Counted from the stretch's first letter, positions 25,067 to 33,924 are shown. The stretch is 64,000 bases of DNA from Bacillus cereus (GCF_025917685.1 NZ_CP089518.1:2729001-2793000), one strand, 5' to 3'. A program made the numbers and translations. The notes: generated from the letters alone by a model not told the origin.

Positions 25067-25852
25067 TTATCTTTTTAATGTTGAACTTTTTTTACATACG
25101 AACAGTGCCATTTCAGTATAAAATGACTCTATTTTATTATTTTCAAATTTGATTTTAAAGAATTCCTGCATTTCATTTGATGTTTTCATCATACACTCTG
25201 TTAACTTTACGCGCTTTTGTACTGGCACATCCATCATATCGCACCACCAGTCAAAATCGAACTTCTTGTCAAAAGTAATGCATGATTGCATTTGTAAACC
25301 ATGTTTTTCTAATAAAGTAATCCATTCTGTTTTTTTCAAAGCTCGTTCATGGCTCGGATCTCGCTTCTTTTCGATAAAGTTATAAAATGTATCAAATTCA
25401 TTATTTTCTGGTGAAACATTATCAATTAATATAAATAAACCATTATCTTCTAACGTACGATTGACTTCAATAATAAATTGCAAAGGATCAACAAAGTGAT
25501 GTGCTGCAATTCGACATGTAATTGTATCAAAGGATTCTTCAGCAAATGGCAAACTTTCTGCATTTCCTGCTACAAAAGACACATTTTCATGCCCGTTCCC
25601 CTCTATAAAACCTTTTGCTTTTTCTACCATTTTTTCTGTTAAATCAAGAGCGACTACTTCTTTAAACATTGGGGCTAGCAAATTTGCAACATGCCCCCCA
25701 CCAGTAGCAATATCAAGAAGACGAGTATTATGACGAGTTTCAACTTGCTTAACTACATATTGTAAATCCGGTCCATTTGCATGTATTTTACTTTTCACAT
25801 ACTTTTCTGCATTACTACCAAATTGTTGTTTCACAAGCTCTTCTTTACTCAT
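25067..25852 (-). CDS. Class I SAM-dependent methyltransferase (YcgJ/UbiE-like)
   Basis: 261 aa. Motif I LLDIATGGGHVANLLAP binds SAM, VVALDLTEKMVEKA is motif post-I, AESLPFAEESFDTITCRIAAHHF is motif II/III, and LEDNGLFILIDNVSP follows. UbiE/YcgJ-like, substrate unknown. I start at MSKEEL (GAAG 9 nt upstream); an ATG 10 codons earlier is possible. Confidence 0.9.
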   Translation of the reverse strand: MSKEELVKQQFGSNAEKYVKSKIHANGPDLQYVVKQVETRHNTRLLDIATGGGHVANLLAPMFKEVVALDLTEKMVEKAKGFIEGNGHENVSFVAGNAESLPFAEESFDTITCRIAAHHFVDPLQFIIEVNRTLEDNGLFILIDNVSPENNEFDTFYNFIEKKRDPSHERALKKTEWITLLEKHGLQMQSCITFDKKFDFDWWCDMMDVPVQKRVKLTECMMKTSNEMQEFFKIKFENNKIESFYTEMALFVCKKSSTLKR

Positions 25853-25995
25853 TTTTATCATCTTCTTTCTATAAGTATTCATATAATTAATAAGTTCTCT
25901 TTATATAATTTCAAATCCTTTTTTAGGCTCCATTCCTTGTATAAGAGTACTAGTATCCCCCCAAAATATAACTCTTACATTTTTAATTACAAAAC

Positions 25996-26028
25996 AAAAA
26001 AGGTTACGAGAACTTATCCCGTAACCTT
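25996..26028 (-). terminator. Terminator of the 124-aa protein gene
   Basis: AAGGTTACGgGA/TtCTCGTAACCTT stem, T6. Confidence 0.85.
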
Positions 26029-26040
26029 GAAAAACATCTC

Positions 26041-26415
26041 TTACATTAGAGTACATACATTTATGTCTAAAAAATTTATATCCTCCTTTAACTTCATAAG
26101 AACTTCCACTTCCTTATAAGTAGCCTCTCTCGCATACAATCCAAATTGATCCATACCAACCCATATCCATCCTGGGGTATCATAAAGTATATCTATGTTA
26201 AAATGATGCAACTTAGTAAGTTCTGATCTAATAAACCTGTCCCTACTAGCGATTTGCTTATCTATTAAACCATATTCTTTCCCATTTTCAGAAAGCGCTA
26301 TAACCTTTCCTATTAGTGGATGTTCACGAACAATAAAGTGATATTCCTTTTCATCTATATTCGCCACAATCGTACGCGAATTGGATACATCAAATCCAGA
26401 ATTCAGTACATTCAT
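26041..26415 (-). CDS. Conserved hypothetical protein
   Basis: 124 aa, ATG at 26415 behind AAAGGAG (20 upstream codons rejected). Mixed alpha/beta, no membrane segment: YHFIVREHPLIGKVIAL, GWIWVGMDQFGLYAREATYKEVE. Not recognised. Confidence 0.75.
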   Translation of the reverse strand: MNVLNSGFDVSNSRTIVANIDEKEYHFIVREHPLIGKVIALSENGKEYGLIDKQIASRDRFIRSELTKLHHFNIDILYDTPGWIWVGMDQFGLYAREATYKEVEVLMKLKEDINFLDINVCTLM

Positions 26416-26485
26416 ATCGATCAGCTCCTTTATTGTTTTCAGTAACATCATAACAAATGAATATTTAAATAACATTAATATAATG

Positions 26486-26527
26486 TAAAAAATATAAAGG
26501 CTGACTTCCCTTTAGAAATCAGCCTTT
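26486..26527 (-). terminator. Terminator of the 38-aa gene
   Basis: AAAGGCTGA/TCAGCCTTT-type stem with T6 tail, downstream of 26562-26678. Confidence 0.8.
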
Positions 26528-26561
26528 ACACGTTATTCGTCTTTAAACTCTTTACAAAATT

Positions 26562-26678
26562 TTATAATACTTCTTTTTTTTCATCATTTCCGGACACTAA
26601 ATTCCCTATAGCATCCGCAGTAACTTCAACTACAAACTCACAAATCCCCGCTACAACTTCTCCAATTACTTCCTCCAT
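26562..26678 (-). CDS. 38-aa small acidic protein
   Basis: ATG 5 nt after AGGGGG; reads MEEVIGEVVAGICEFVVEV then TADAIGNLVSGNDEKKEVL, an amphipathic helix with a charged tail, followed by a good terminator. Its complete signals make it a likely real gene. Function unknown; an amphipathic membrane peptide is possible. Confidence 0.65.
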   Translation of the reverse strand: MEEVIGEVVAGICEFVVEVTADAIGNLVSGNDEKKEVL

Positions 26679-26898
26679 CTTTCTACCCCCTAGTTTTATG
26701 TAACTTATTTGTAGTATAGAAGATATTGGTTAATTTTAACTATCGGTAAAGGTGACAAAAACATTACAAATTTGTAAGCTATTTCAATGTTTTTTTGAAT
26801 TATACATCCCACTTTTAAACTTTAAGTATTATTAACAACCAGATAGGTCATCATAATATAAAGTATTTAAGAATCCTAATTTAAAGGAGGCGTGTAAA

Positions 26899-27051
26899 AT
26901 ATACTACGTAAAATTAATTAAAGGTCAATCTTTCTATGCTTTTGATCATCGATTCTTAGTGTCTCATGAAGAAGAGGTTTCAGAAAAAATTTTTAATTAC
27001 TTACGCCGGAATGAATTCTTCGAAGTACGTAAAGAAGAATATTCTGCCTAA
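26899..27051 (+). CDS. YqbF-domain-like 50-aa protein with apparent ATA start
   Basis: AAAGGAGG lies 8 nt before ATA, which opens (M)YYVKLIKGQSFYAFDHRF, then LVSHEEEVSEKIFNYLRR, NEFFEVRKEEYSA and stop. No ATG, GTG or TTG fits. The only nearer GTG runs into TAA at once. The fold (KLIKGQ.F...F.V..E.EV...V..YL..N..F.V) resembles the YqbF domain of B. subtilis skin-element proteins. A terminator follows at once. Either ATA is used, or a mutation has silenced the gene. Confidence 0.6.
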   Translation: MYYVKLIKGQSFYAFDHRFLVSHEEEVSEKIFNYLRRNEFFEVRKEEYSA

Positions 27052-27056
27052 AGTAC

Positions 27057-27110
27057 GAAAAGCATCAAAAAATGACTCTCATAATTGGGATTTTTTCTTG
27101 ATGCTTTTAT
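27057..27110 (+). terminator. Terminator of the YqbF-like gene
   Basis: AAAAGCATCAA/TTGATGCTTTT stem with an AT-rich inner helix; starts 5 bp after the stop. Confidence 0.75.
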
Positions 27111-27221
27111 ATTATCTCCCTATATTCAACATTACTCCTCAATTATTTTAAAATCTTATAGTATATGTCCAAGCTAATTCATCGTTACCTTCATATTTTA
27201 GTATATGAGGAGGTGACGAAT

Positions 27222-27656
27222 ATGACTCATATCATTGATTACCAAGCTACTCAACCTTTAAATAAAACTGGTGAAACAACTTTTACAATTCCCGATTCCC
27301 CAGAAAAAGCAATTCTAGCAAATATTAAATTAAAAATTTCAAGAAGAGATTCACGTAATAATCGAGTAGAATTAATTGCAACAGTTGGGGTTAAAGGTAT
27401 AACTGACATTGCACAAATATTATTTAGAATTTTTCGTGACAATACAGAAATCTTCAACGCCCAAGTAGGGATTGAATCTACAGGTTCTGAACAATTTTAC
27501 GCACAAACATTTCAAGCTATAGATCAAAATGTTAGCTGTGGGACTCACGAGTATTCATTAACTGTAGAAAACCTTACTAGTGGTGCAAGTGCAGACATTG
27601 TTGGTCCTCTGTCTTTTAGCGGTTTAGCTATTGGACAAGATCATAAGTGTTGCTAA
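27222..27656 (+). CDS. exsC: Exosporium protein C (ExsC)
   Basis: 144 aa, ATG at 27222 behind AGGAGGTG. MTHIIDYQATQPLNKTGETT, IKLKISRRDSRNNRVELIATVGV and GTHEYSLTVENLTSGASADI match my recollection of B. cereus group ExsC; the C-terminus ends KCC. It is a structural protein of the outermost spore layer, made in the mother cell. An upstream in-frame start (27165) is rejected on ribosome-site grounds. Single gene with its own terminator. The identification is from memory. Confidence 0.75.
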   Translation: MTHIIDYQATQPLNKTGETTFTIPDSPEKAILANIKLKISRRDSRNNRVELIATVGVKGITDIAQILFRIFRDNTEIFNAQVGIESTGSEQFYAQTFQAIDQNVSCGTHEYSLTVENLTSGASADIVGPLSFSGLAIGQDHKCC

Positions 27657-27685
27657 GTAAATTTATTGTTTAAATTTGTATTTAA

Positions 27686-27730
27686 GAAAAGCGAGACGTA
27701 GTATATACGTTCTTGCTTTTTTATTTTTTC
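27686..27730 (+). terminator. Terminator of exsC
   Basis: AAAAGCGAGACGTA/TACGTTCTTGCTTTT stem, T-rich tail. Confidence 0.85.
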
Positions 27731-27921
27731 TATGTTTATCTTTACTATCAATTGGTATTTAAGCATAAGTTTTTTTACATTTTGAATTGCTTATTTCAGT
27801 ACTTAACAAAGTAATTTTTTTACAAATCAAAAAAATTGAAATCCACTAATGAAACACGTAATATAGACTCTGACTCTAAAAAAGCACGTTAAAAAATAAC
27901 GGATAAATAAGGAGGTTTTAT

Positions 27922-27945
27922 ATACGATTTGTAAATTATAAATGA
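27922..27945 (+). CDS. Putative 7-codon leader peptide of the MFS pump
   Basis: AAGGAGG (27909-27915) is followed after 6 nt by ATA CGA TTT GTA AAT TAT AAA TGA, i.e. MRFVNYK if ATA starts. The strongest ribosome site upstream of the pump is thus not placed for the pump itself. Short leaders before macrolide/lincosamide efflux genes act in attenuation; this is only a candidate. Confidence 0.35.
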   Translation: MRFVNYK

Positions 27946-27962
27946 CTGCGAGGTTTTTAATT

Positions 27963-29165
27963 ATGTGGCGTAATAAAAACGTTTGGATTGTATTAATTGG
28001 GGAGTTTATTGCTGGTCTCGGTTTATGGCTTGGTATTCTTGGTAACCTTGAATTTATGCAAAAATACGTCCCTTCTGATTTCATGAAATCAGTTATATTA
28101 TTTATCGGACTGTTAGCTGGCGTTCTAGTTGGTCCAATGGCTGGTCGAGTAATTGATCAGTATGAAAAAAAGAAAGTTCTTCTTTACGCTGGATTTGGTC
28201 GTGTTATGAGTGTTATTTTTATGTTTTTCGCTATTCAATATGAAAGTATCGCTTTTATGATTGCTTTTATGATTGCACTTCAAATTTCAGCAGCTTTTTA
28301 TTTCCCTGCATTACAATCTGTAATCCCACTCATCGTTAATGAACATGAGCTATTACAAATGAATGGTGTACATATGAATATCGGTACAATCGCTCGTATT
28401 GCAGGTACTTCACTAGGTGGAATTCTTTTAGTTGTAATGAGTTTACAGTATATGTATGCCTTCTCAATGGCAGCATACGCTTTATTATTCTTCTCAACTT
28501 TCTTCCTGCAATTTGAAGATAAAAAATCTGCTACATCAAGTAAACAATCTGCTAAAGATAATAGTTTTATGGAAGTATTTCGTATTTTAAAAGGAATCCC
28601 TATTGCTTTTAAAGCACTTATATTAAGTATTATCCCTCTTTTATTTATAGCTGGATTCAATTTAATGGTTATTAACATTAGCGAAATACAACATGATCCG
28701 ACGATTAAAGGATTCATATATACAATTGAAGGTGTAGCGTTTATGTTAGGTGCATTCGTAATTAAACGTTTATCTGAGCATTTCAAGCCTGAAAAATTAC
28801 TATATTTCTTCGCATTTTGTACCGCTTTTGCACATCTTTCCTTGTTCTTTAGCGATATAAAATGGATGGCTCTTGCCTCATTTGGTTTATTTGGATTTAG
28901 TGTTGGCTGCTTCTTCCCTATTATGTCGACAATTTTCCAAACAAAAGTAGAAAAAAGCTATCACGGACGTCTCTTCTCATTCCGTAATATGTTTGAAAGA
29001 GTTATGTTCCAAATCGTCTTGCTCGGCACTGGCTTCTTCTTGGATACGATTGGATTACAGTATATGGTTCTAATTTTTGGTTTCATTTCATTAGTAATTA
29101 TTTTTATTTCCCTTTCTAAGCAGAAACAATTTGAAAAACAATCGTCACAATCTGCGAATTTATAA
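27963..29165 (+). CDS. MFS efflux transporter (MefA-like, MFS_3 type)
   Basis: 400 aa, about 12 TM. It starts MWRNKNVWIVLIGEFIAGLG with GAGG 9 nt upstream of ATG 27963; the ATG at 27942 has no site at proper distance. AGRVIDQYEKKKVLLYAGFGRV is motif A, and ALQSVIPLIVNEHELLQMNGVHMNIGTIARIAGTSLGG is typical of macrolide-efflux-like MFS. Plasma membrane drug exporter; substrate unproven. Preceded by a possible leader peptide. Confidence 0.87.
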   Translation: MWRNKNVWIVLIGEFIAGLGLWLGILGNLEFMQKYVPSDFMKSVILFIGLLAGVLVGPMAGRVIDQYEKKKVLLYAGFGRVMSVIFMFFAIQYESIAFMIAFMIALQISAAFYFPALQSVIPLIVNEHELLQMNGVHMNIGTIARIAGTSLGGILLVVMSLQYMYAFSMAAYALLFFSTFFLQFEDKKSATSSKQSAKDNSFMEVFRILKGIPIAFKALILSIIPLLFIAGFNLMVINISEIQHDPTIKGFIYTIEGVAFMLGAFVIKRLSEHFKPEKLLYFFAFCTAFAHLSLFFSDIKWMALASFGLFGFSVGCFFPIMSTIFQTKVEKSYHGRLFSFRNMFERVMFQIVLLGTGFFLDTIGLQYMVLIFGFISLVIIFISLSKQKQFEKQSSQSANL

Positions 29166-29179
29166 AACTAATACTTCTT

Positions 29180-29217
29180 AAGAATGGATCCCGTATTTTA
29201 CTGGGTCCATTCTTTTT
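29180..29217 (+). terminator. Terminator of the MFS pump
   Basis: AAGAATGGATCCC/GGGTCCATTCTT stem, T5. Confidence 0.9.
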
Positions 29218-29330
29218 GAATTTCAAGGATTAAAATCTATTTTCTTTATGTAATTCAAATATTTAAAGGATTATCCCCAACTACTTTCGAATAAAATAAA
29301 TTATAGATTTTTCAAAAAGGAGCTGTGGAA

Positions 29331-29633
29331 ATGTCTGATGGCATCCAATTATTAATTATCCTTCTTTTTTCATTGGTCATGTTTGGCGTCCTTAATTTTT
29401 TAGCCATTTCCTTATCTCAAAATAACTTTAAAAGAAGGATTGTTGCAGGTTTCCTATTTTTATTGTTAACTCCCATTATCTTTTTGACTACTACAGCATT
29501 CACCACTATATTCGATAAAGATGGTTTGGGAGCAGCTAACCTAGTCTTTGTTATTGTAAATGTATATATTGTAAATGGAATTGTCATTCTTCTTTCCGCT
29601 TCATTTATCCTCAAAAAACATAACATAAGATAG
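29331..29633 (+). CDS. Small integral membrane protein
   Basis: 100 aa, ATG at 29331 8 nt after AAGGAG. Three hydrophobic segments (IQLLIILLFSLVMFGVLNFL, IVAGFLFLLLTPIIFLT, LVFVIVNVYIVNGIVILLSA). Not recognised. Monocistronic. Confidence 0.75.
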   Translation: MSDGIQLLIILLFSLVMFGVLNFLAISLSQNNFKRRIVAGFLFLLLTPIIFLTTTAFTTIFDKDGLGAANLVFVIVNVYIVNGIVILLSASFILKKHNIR

Positions 29634-29639
29634 ATTACT

Positions 29640-29679
29640 AGGCATGAATCTGGCATTACACTAGATTCATGCCTTTTTA
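29640..29679 (+). terminator. Terminator of the 100-aa membrane protein gene
   Basis: AGGCATGAATCT/AGATTCATGCCT stem, T5. Confidence 0.9.
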
Positions 29680-29812
29680 TTTTGAAAATTTCACCTTTCT
29701 CCAAATTTTTATGTGAAATTTAAAAATTCTTTATAAAAATTTAAACTTTATTTTTTACAATATTCCTATCGTATTCGCACGTTTATAAAAACTAATAAGA
29801 AAGGAGTACACA

Positions 29813-30181
29813 ATGAAAAAGCTTCTATTTATTTTTCCTATATTAGTCGTTCTACTTAGTGGATGTAGCAATAATGATATATACGGCTCTTGGGAGGTCA
29901 TTGATAATAAAAAAGGTGAATGCCCTGTATATTATAAATTTGAAACAGTTGTAAAAGAAGAAAAGAAAGAAAAAATTGTTCAAAACTTAGTAAAGATGCA
30001 TACAACGAATAAAAAAGAAGATTTATATAAAGGATCATTTGTAAAAAACTCTAACGTGTATCACATTGATTACGGTAACTCGTTTACATCAGATCAATCT
30101 ATAAAAGTTGTCGATAATAAATTAAATGTATACTTCATGAATGCTGAGAAAATGTGTACATATAAAAAAATAAATAATTAA
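29813..30181 (+). CDS. Small lipoprotein of unknown function
   Basis: 122 aa, ATG behind AAAGGAG. Signal peptide MKKLLFIFPILVVLLSGC with lipobox LSGC at residues 15-18. The mature part is short and Lys-rich (VVKEEKKEKIVQNLVK). IYGSWEVIDNKKGECPVYYKFE suggests a small lipocalin-like beta domain. Two mature Cys could pair. Confidence 0.8.
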   Translation: MKKLLFIFPILVVLLSGCSNNDIYGSWEVIDNKKGECPVYYKFETVVKEEKKEKIVQNLVKMHTTNKKEDLYKGSFVKNSNVYHIDYGNSFTSDQSIKVVDNKLNVYFMNAEKMCTYKKINN

Positions 30182-30216
30182 CTATTAGAATTCAGCAACT
30201 TTCAAGTACTACAAAA

Positions 30217-30250
30217 GCGCAGAATGTATTTTCTGCGTTATTTCATTTTA
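30217..30250 (+). terminator. Weak terminator after the lipoprotein gene
   Basis: GCGCAGAA/TTCTGCGT stem then TTATTTCATTTT. Confidence 0.6.
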
Positions 30251-30343
30251 GACGTCTTCCTCTAAAAATATATTCCCCCTTTTAAATCTTTTAATTTGAA
30301 TGTAAAATTATATAATAAAACAAATTACTGTGAGGTGCTTATT

Positions 30344-30541
30344 TTGAGAAGCTTAAGTTCTTTAATTATATCAACAATTTGTTCAGTAGCCCTTATCATA
30401 TGGAACGCTATTTCATTTTATGAAAAATTCACTACAGGAAATTCATACTATTGGATAAGCGGCATATTAGGTATGTTTTTCGTGTTCTTTTTCATTCAAA
30501 ACGTGCGAGATTTTATTAACAAAAACTACAAAACCTCTTAA
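30344..30541 (+). CDS. Two-TM small membrane protein
   Basis: 65 aa from TTG at 30344 with GAGGTG 8 nt upstream (16 upstream codons rejected). LIISTICSVALIIWNAISFY and WISGILGMFFVFFFIQNV are two helices joined by a short loop. Not recognised. Confidence 0.65.
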   Translation: MRSLSSLIISTICSVALIIWNAISFYEKFTTGNSYYWISGILGMFFVFFFIQNVRDFINKNYKTS

Positions 30542-30719
30542 ATGATATGAGATGAAATATGTAATAAACTTTTAAGTTAGCTGATCTATCATATAGCCAC
30601 CCTCTTCTAGAAAAATTGGAAGAATAATCACCTTATGAAGTATGACATTTATTCCAATCCCTCCCTCTAAATTTGTCAATCGTTTTAATTTTCATAAAAA
30701 AATGATAAAATGTAAACAT

Positions 30720-30757
30720 GTGTTTTCAGAATAATTAAAAACGCAGAAAGAAAACAC
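30720..30757. promoter_or_regulatory. Inverted repeat upstream of the aminotransferase operon
   Basis: Perfect 8-bp arms GTGTTTTC/GAAAACAC, 22-bp spacer, ending 20 bp before the start. TTTTCAGAATAATT in the left part partly resembles a CodY box. Candidate operator or 5' hairpin. Confidence 0.35.
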
Positions 30758-30777
30758 TGTTTTTAGGAGGGGTTTTG

Positions 30778-31977
30778 ATGACTTACACGTTAGCAACTAG
30801 AATGAAAGCATTCCAATCTTCTATATTTAGTGAATTAGGGGCCTATAAAAAAGAGAAAATTGCAGCAGGTCATACAATGATTGATTTAAGTATCGGGAAT
30901 CCCGATATGCCTCCTGCTGATTTCGTAAGAGAAGCAATGGTACATACGGCGAGTGAAAAAGAAAGCTATGGATACACATTAACAGGCATACAAGAATTTC
31001 ACGAAGCTGTAACTGAATATTACAACAACACTCATAACGTTATATTAAATGCTGAAAAAGAAGTTTTATTATTAATGGGTTCACAAGACGGACTCGTTCA
31101 TTTACCGATGGTTTTTGCAAATCCGGGTGATATTATATTAGTTCCTGATCCAGGATATACGGCTTATGAAACAGGAATTCAAATGGCCGGCGCAACATCT
31201 TACTACATGCCATTAAAGAAAGAAAATGATTTCTTACCTAACTTAGAAGTTATCCCTGAAGAAATTGCCAATAAAGCGAAGATGATGATTTTGAACTTCC
31301 CAGGAAATCCAGTTCCAGCAATGGCTCATGAAGATTTCTTTAAAGAGGTAATCGCATTCGCGAAAAAACATAATATTATCGTTGTCCATGATTTTGCTTA
31401 TGCTGAATTTTATTTTGATGGCCAAAAGCCAATTAGCTTCTTATCTGTACCTGGCGCAAAAGAAGTTGGCGTTGAAATTAATTCTTTATCTAAAAGTTAT
31501 AGTTTAGCTGGTAGCCGTATTGGTTATATGATTGGTAACGAAGAAATCGTCGGTGCGCTTACGCAATTTAAGTCTAATACAGATTACGGCGTGTTTTTAC
31601 CAATTCAAAAAGCTGCATCCGCTGCATTACGACACGGCGCTTCGTTTTGTGAGAAAAACCGTGGAATTTACCAAGAACGTAGAGATACTTTAGTAGATGG
31701 ATTCCGCCAATTTGGTTGGAATGTCGATAAACCAGCTGGAAGTATGTTCGTTTGGGCTGAAATTCCGAAAGGATGGACCTCTCTAGAGTTTGCTTATGCA
31801 CTTATGGATCGTGCGAATGTCGTTGTCACACCAGGTCATGCATTTGGTCCTCACGGCGAAGGCTTTGTACGTATTGCACTCGTTCAAGATAAACAAGTGT
31901 TACAACAAGTTGTTGAAAACATTAGAAATAGCGGTATTTTTTCTCTTGAAAAAGTAGATGAATTAGTTAAAAATTAA
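30778..31977 (+). CDS. Class I/II PLP-dependent aminotransferase (LL-DAP/aspartate type)
   Basis: 399 aa, ATG behind GGAGGGG. MIDLSIGNPDMPPADF, ESYGYTLTGIQEFHEAVTEYY, VPDPGYTAYETG, LNFPGNPVPAMA, HDFAYAEFYFDG and the PLP-lysine motif NSLSKSYSLAGSRIGYM (about residue 237) show a full fold-type I enzyme. The GNPDxP and PGYP-like motifs suit LL-diaminopimelate/alanine/MalY-like transaminases; the substrate is not certain. First gene of a three-gene run with a FabZ-like dehydratase and pantothenate kinase. Confidence 0.88.
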   Translation: MTYTLATRMKAFQSSIFSELGAYKKEKIAAGHTMIDLSIGNPDMPPADFVREAMVHTASEKESYGYTLTGIQEFHEAVTEYYNNTHNVILNAEKEVLLLMGSQDGLVHLPMVFANPGDIILVPDPGYTAYETGIQMAGATSYYMPLKKENDFLPNLEVIPEEIANKAKMMILNFPGNPVPAMAHEDFFKEVIAFAKKHNIIVVHDFAYAEFYFDGQKPISFLSVPGAKEVGVEINSLSKSYSLAGSRIGYMIGNEEIVGALTQFKSNTDYGVFLPIQKAASAALRHGASFCEKNRGIYQERRDTLVDGFRQFGWNVDKPAGSMFVWAEIPKGWTSLEFAYALMDRANVVVTPGHAFGPHGEGFVRIALVQDKQVLQQVVENIRNSGIFSLEKVDELVKN

Positions 31978-31986
31978 TTACAACTC

Positions 31987-32009
31987 CCCCTGCTTAACTT
32001 TTGCAGGGG
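31987..32009 (+). terminator. Hairpin between aminotransferase and FabZ-like gene
   Basis: CCCCTGC/GCAGGGG stem with a weak TATTATTATT tail; may act as a partial terminator lowering downstream expression. Confidence 0.55.
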
Positions 32010-32034
32010 TATTATTATTAACTGGAGGTACGGT

Positions 32035-32433
32035 ATGAATATTAAAGATACTCTTCCCCATCGCTATCCATTTTTAATGATCGATAAAATTACAAACATT
32101 AAAGAATCTCAATTAGCTACAGGATACAAACTAATTACAAATAACGAATGGTTTATTAATGAAAGTCAAAACCACATGCCTCATATGTTAATTGTAGAAG
32201 CACTTGCCCAACTTAGTGCATTTGTAAGCACAAGTGAATCTGATGGGTTAGGTTTCCTCTCCTCTTTAGATGGAGTTGAATTTCATGAAAAAGCGTATCC
32301 TGGTGATAAACTAGATTTACATTATGAGCTAACACGTAACCGACGAGGTTTTATTCTCGGCAAAGGAACTGCAACTGTTAACGGCCAACCAATTGTTACA
32401 ATGGCGAAACTATTAATTTATCAAGCTGATTAA
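32035..32433 (+). CDS. FabZ-like hot-dog fold 3-hydroxyacyl-ACP dehydratase
   Basis: 132 aa, ATG behind [18 protein letters not shown] and [16 protein letters not shown] carry the FabZ His and Glu. [39 protein letters not shown] follows. Shorter and more diverged than the housekeeping FabZ, so probably a specialised paralogue acting on another acyl-thioester. Confidence 0.82.
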   Translation: MNIKDTLPHRYPFLMIDKITNIKESQLATGYKLITNNEWFINESQNHMPHMLIVEALAQLSAFVSTSESDGLGFLSSLDGVEFHEKAYPGDKLDLHYELTRNRRGFILGKGTATVNGQPIVTMAKLLIYQAD

Positions 32434-32458
32434 ACAACACATAGTTAGGAGTAGAAAA

Positions 32459-33280
32459 ATGCAGCGTGCTATCGGGATTGATGCTGGAGGAACATTAACG
32501 AAAATTGTTTACTATAACGTAGAGAATAAAATATCTTTTGAAAAATTTTATTCATATGACCACCAAAAGATTAAAGAGTGGCTTCATCAAAACAAATTCA
32601 TTACAAAACTATGCATTACAGGTGGTAAATCGGCCCAATTGCAAGATCTACTTTCGGATTCATATGAGACAGTAACATTAAATGAATTCGACGCTACTAT
32701 AACTGGTGTTCACTATATCCTAAACAAAGAACAACAAACTATCAATAATTTTGTATTAACAAATATCGGTACAGGTACATCTATTCACTACGTTTATGAC
32801 AAGCAATATGTTCGTGCTGGCGGAACTGGAGTTGGCGGCGGTACAATTATGGGACTTTCAAAGCTATTAACAAATTTAGATCATTTTGAAGACGTAATTC
32901 CTCTTACAAAAATAGGTTCAAGAAAAAGTCTAGATATTACAGTTGGAGATATTTATGGTGGTATTCTCTCTCCTATCGATAATAGCTTAACAGCTAGCAA
33001 CTTTGGGAAAGCAGCCATTACAGACTCGAATTTTAGTAGTTCAGATATAATCGCAACCGTTCAAGGACTTGTCGGTGAAGTCGTCACAGCATTAAGCCTT
33101 CAATTCGCCGAAGCGAAAAACATTGAACATATCGTTTACATTGGTTCTACCCTAAGTAATAACGTACACCTTCAAAACATTATAAGTAGCTATACAGAAT
33201 ATCAAAATAAAATACCAGTCTTTATACAAGATGATGGGTATAGTGGTGCAATTGGTGCTTTGCTCCATGTTACGAAATAA
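32459..33280 (+). CDS. coaW: Type II pantothenate kinase (CoaW-like)
   Basis: 273 aa, ATG 7 nt after [27 protein letters not shown] is the ASKHA phosphate-1 loop. [38 protein letters not shown] is the family signature, followed by NFGKAA and [35 protein letters not shown]. Phosphorylates pantothenate, the first step to CoA. B. anthracis also has an essential type III enzyme (CoaX), so this copy may be secondary. Last gene of the three-gene run. Confidence 0.9.
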   Translation: MQRAIGIDAGGTLTKIVYYNVENKISFEKFYSYDHQKIKEWLHQNKFITKLCITGGKSAQLQDLLSDSYETVTLNEFDATITGVHYILNKEQQTINNFVLTNIGTGTSIHYVYDKQYVRAGGTGVGGGTIMGLSKLLTNLDHFEDVIPLTKIGSRKSLDITVGDIYGGILSPIDNSLTASNFGKAAITDSNFSSSDIIATVQGLVGEVVTALSLQFAEAKNIEHIVYIGSTLSNNVHLQNIISSYTEYQNKIPVFIQDDGYSGAIGALLHVTK

Positions 33281-33306
33281 AAAAGCTGACTTTTGTCAGC
33301 TTTTTT
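33279..33306. terminator. Bidirectional terminator between coaW and the RNA-ligase-like gene
   Basis: AAAAAGCTGAC/GTCAGCTTTTTT stem, 4-nt loop. Confidence 0.9.
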
Positions 33307-33805
33307 ATAATGGTACTTCAAATTCAATAATTGATTCTCCGTTCTCCCCAATACGTTCCACACTAATTCTATCGATTACACAGTGTAGCTTCTTATGAAA
33401 ACAAGGAAGATCCCTTGCTAGTTCAGTAGCTAACTGCGAGCTTTCTTTTCTTCCGACTGTTACATGGGGTATGTACGGAATGTCTTTTCTCAAAAGTGGT
33501 AGTAATGGTCCTGTATATAATTTATCATGTAGCTCTTCTATTTGTTCTTTTCCTTGCTCAATTTCTAAAAATAAATAGTCTCCTATACTAGTTACACCAC
33601 TTGCAAACTTAATCTCAATTGTACCTATCCCTTTTACCAGATTCGAAATATGTGATTTCAATTCATCATTTGAAATATTACTTTCAAAAGGAAATACAAT
33701 TGTTATGTGAGGAGGAATTAAACCAAATAAAGGATCGTGTATTTCTCGAATACTTTCTATCTCATCAGTAGACATGTTATTTAGAAAAAGTAAAATTGTA
33801 CGCAT
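33305..33805 (-). CDS. 2'-5' RNA ligase/2H phosphoesterase family protein
   Basis: 166 aa, ATG at 33805 behind GGGGGAT. Two H-x-T motifs, IPPHITIVFPF (about residues 33-36) and IPHVTVGRKE (about 113-116), define the 2H phosphoesterase fold, active on 2',3'-cyclic or 2'-5' phosphates of RNA or nucleotides. Its role in Bacillus is unknown. Upstream extension of 20 codons rejected. Confidence 0.85.
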   Translation of the reverse strand: MRTILLFLNNMSTDEIESIREIHDPLFGLIPPHITIVFPFESNISNDELKSHISNLVKGIGTIEIKFASGVTSIGDYLFLEIEQGKEQIEELHDKLYTGPLLPLLRKDIPYIPHVTVGRKESSQLATELARDLPCFHKKLHCVIDRISVERIGENGESIIEFEVPL

Positions 33806-33898
33806 TTTTATATCCCCCACTCTCCTCAATTTTTTATATTTATCATATTGCATGGTAGCTTGCACTTCAACAAGTTATTTCACTTACATAGAAAAATA

Positions 33899-33924
33899 AA
33901 AAACTTCTCAAATGAGAAGTTTTC
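33899..33924 (-). terminator. Terminator of the CcdC-like gene
   Basis: AAAACTTCTCA/TGAGAAGTTTT stem, T6 on the minus strand, overlapping the stop. Confidence 0.88.
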
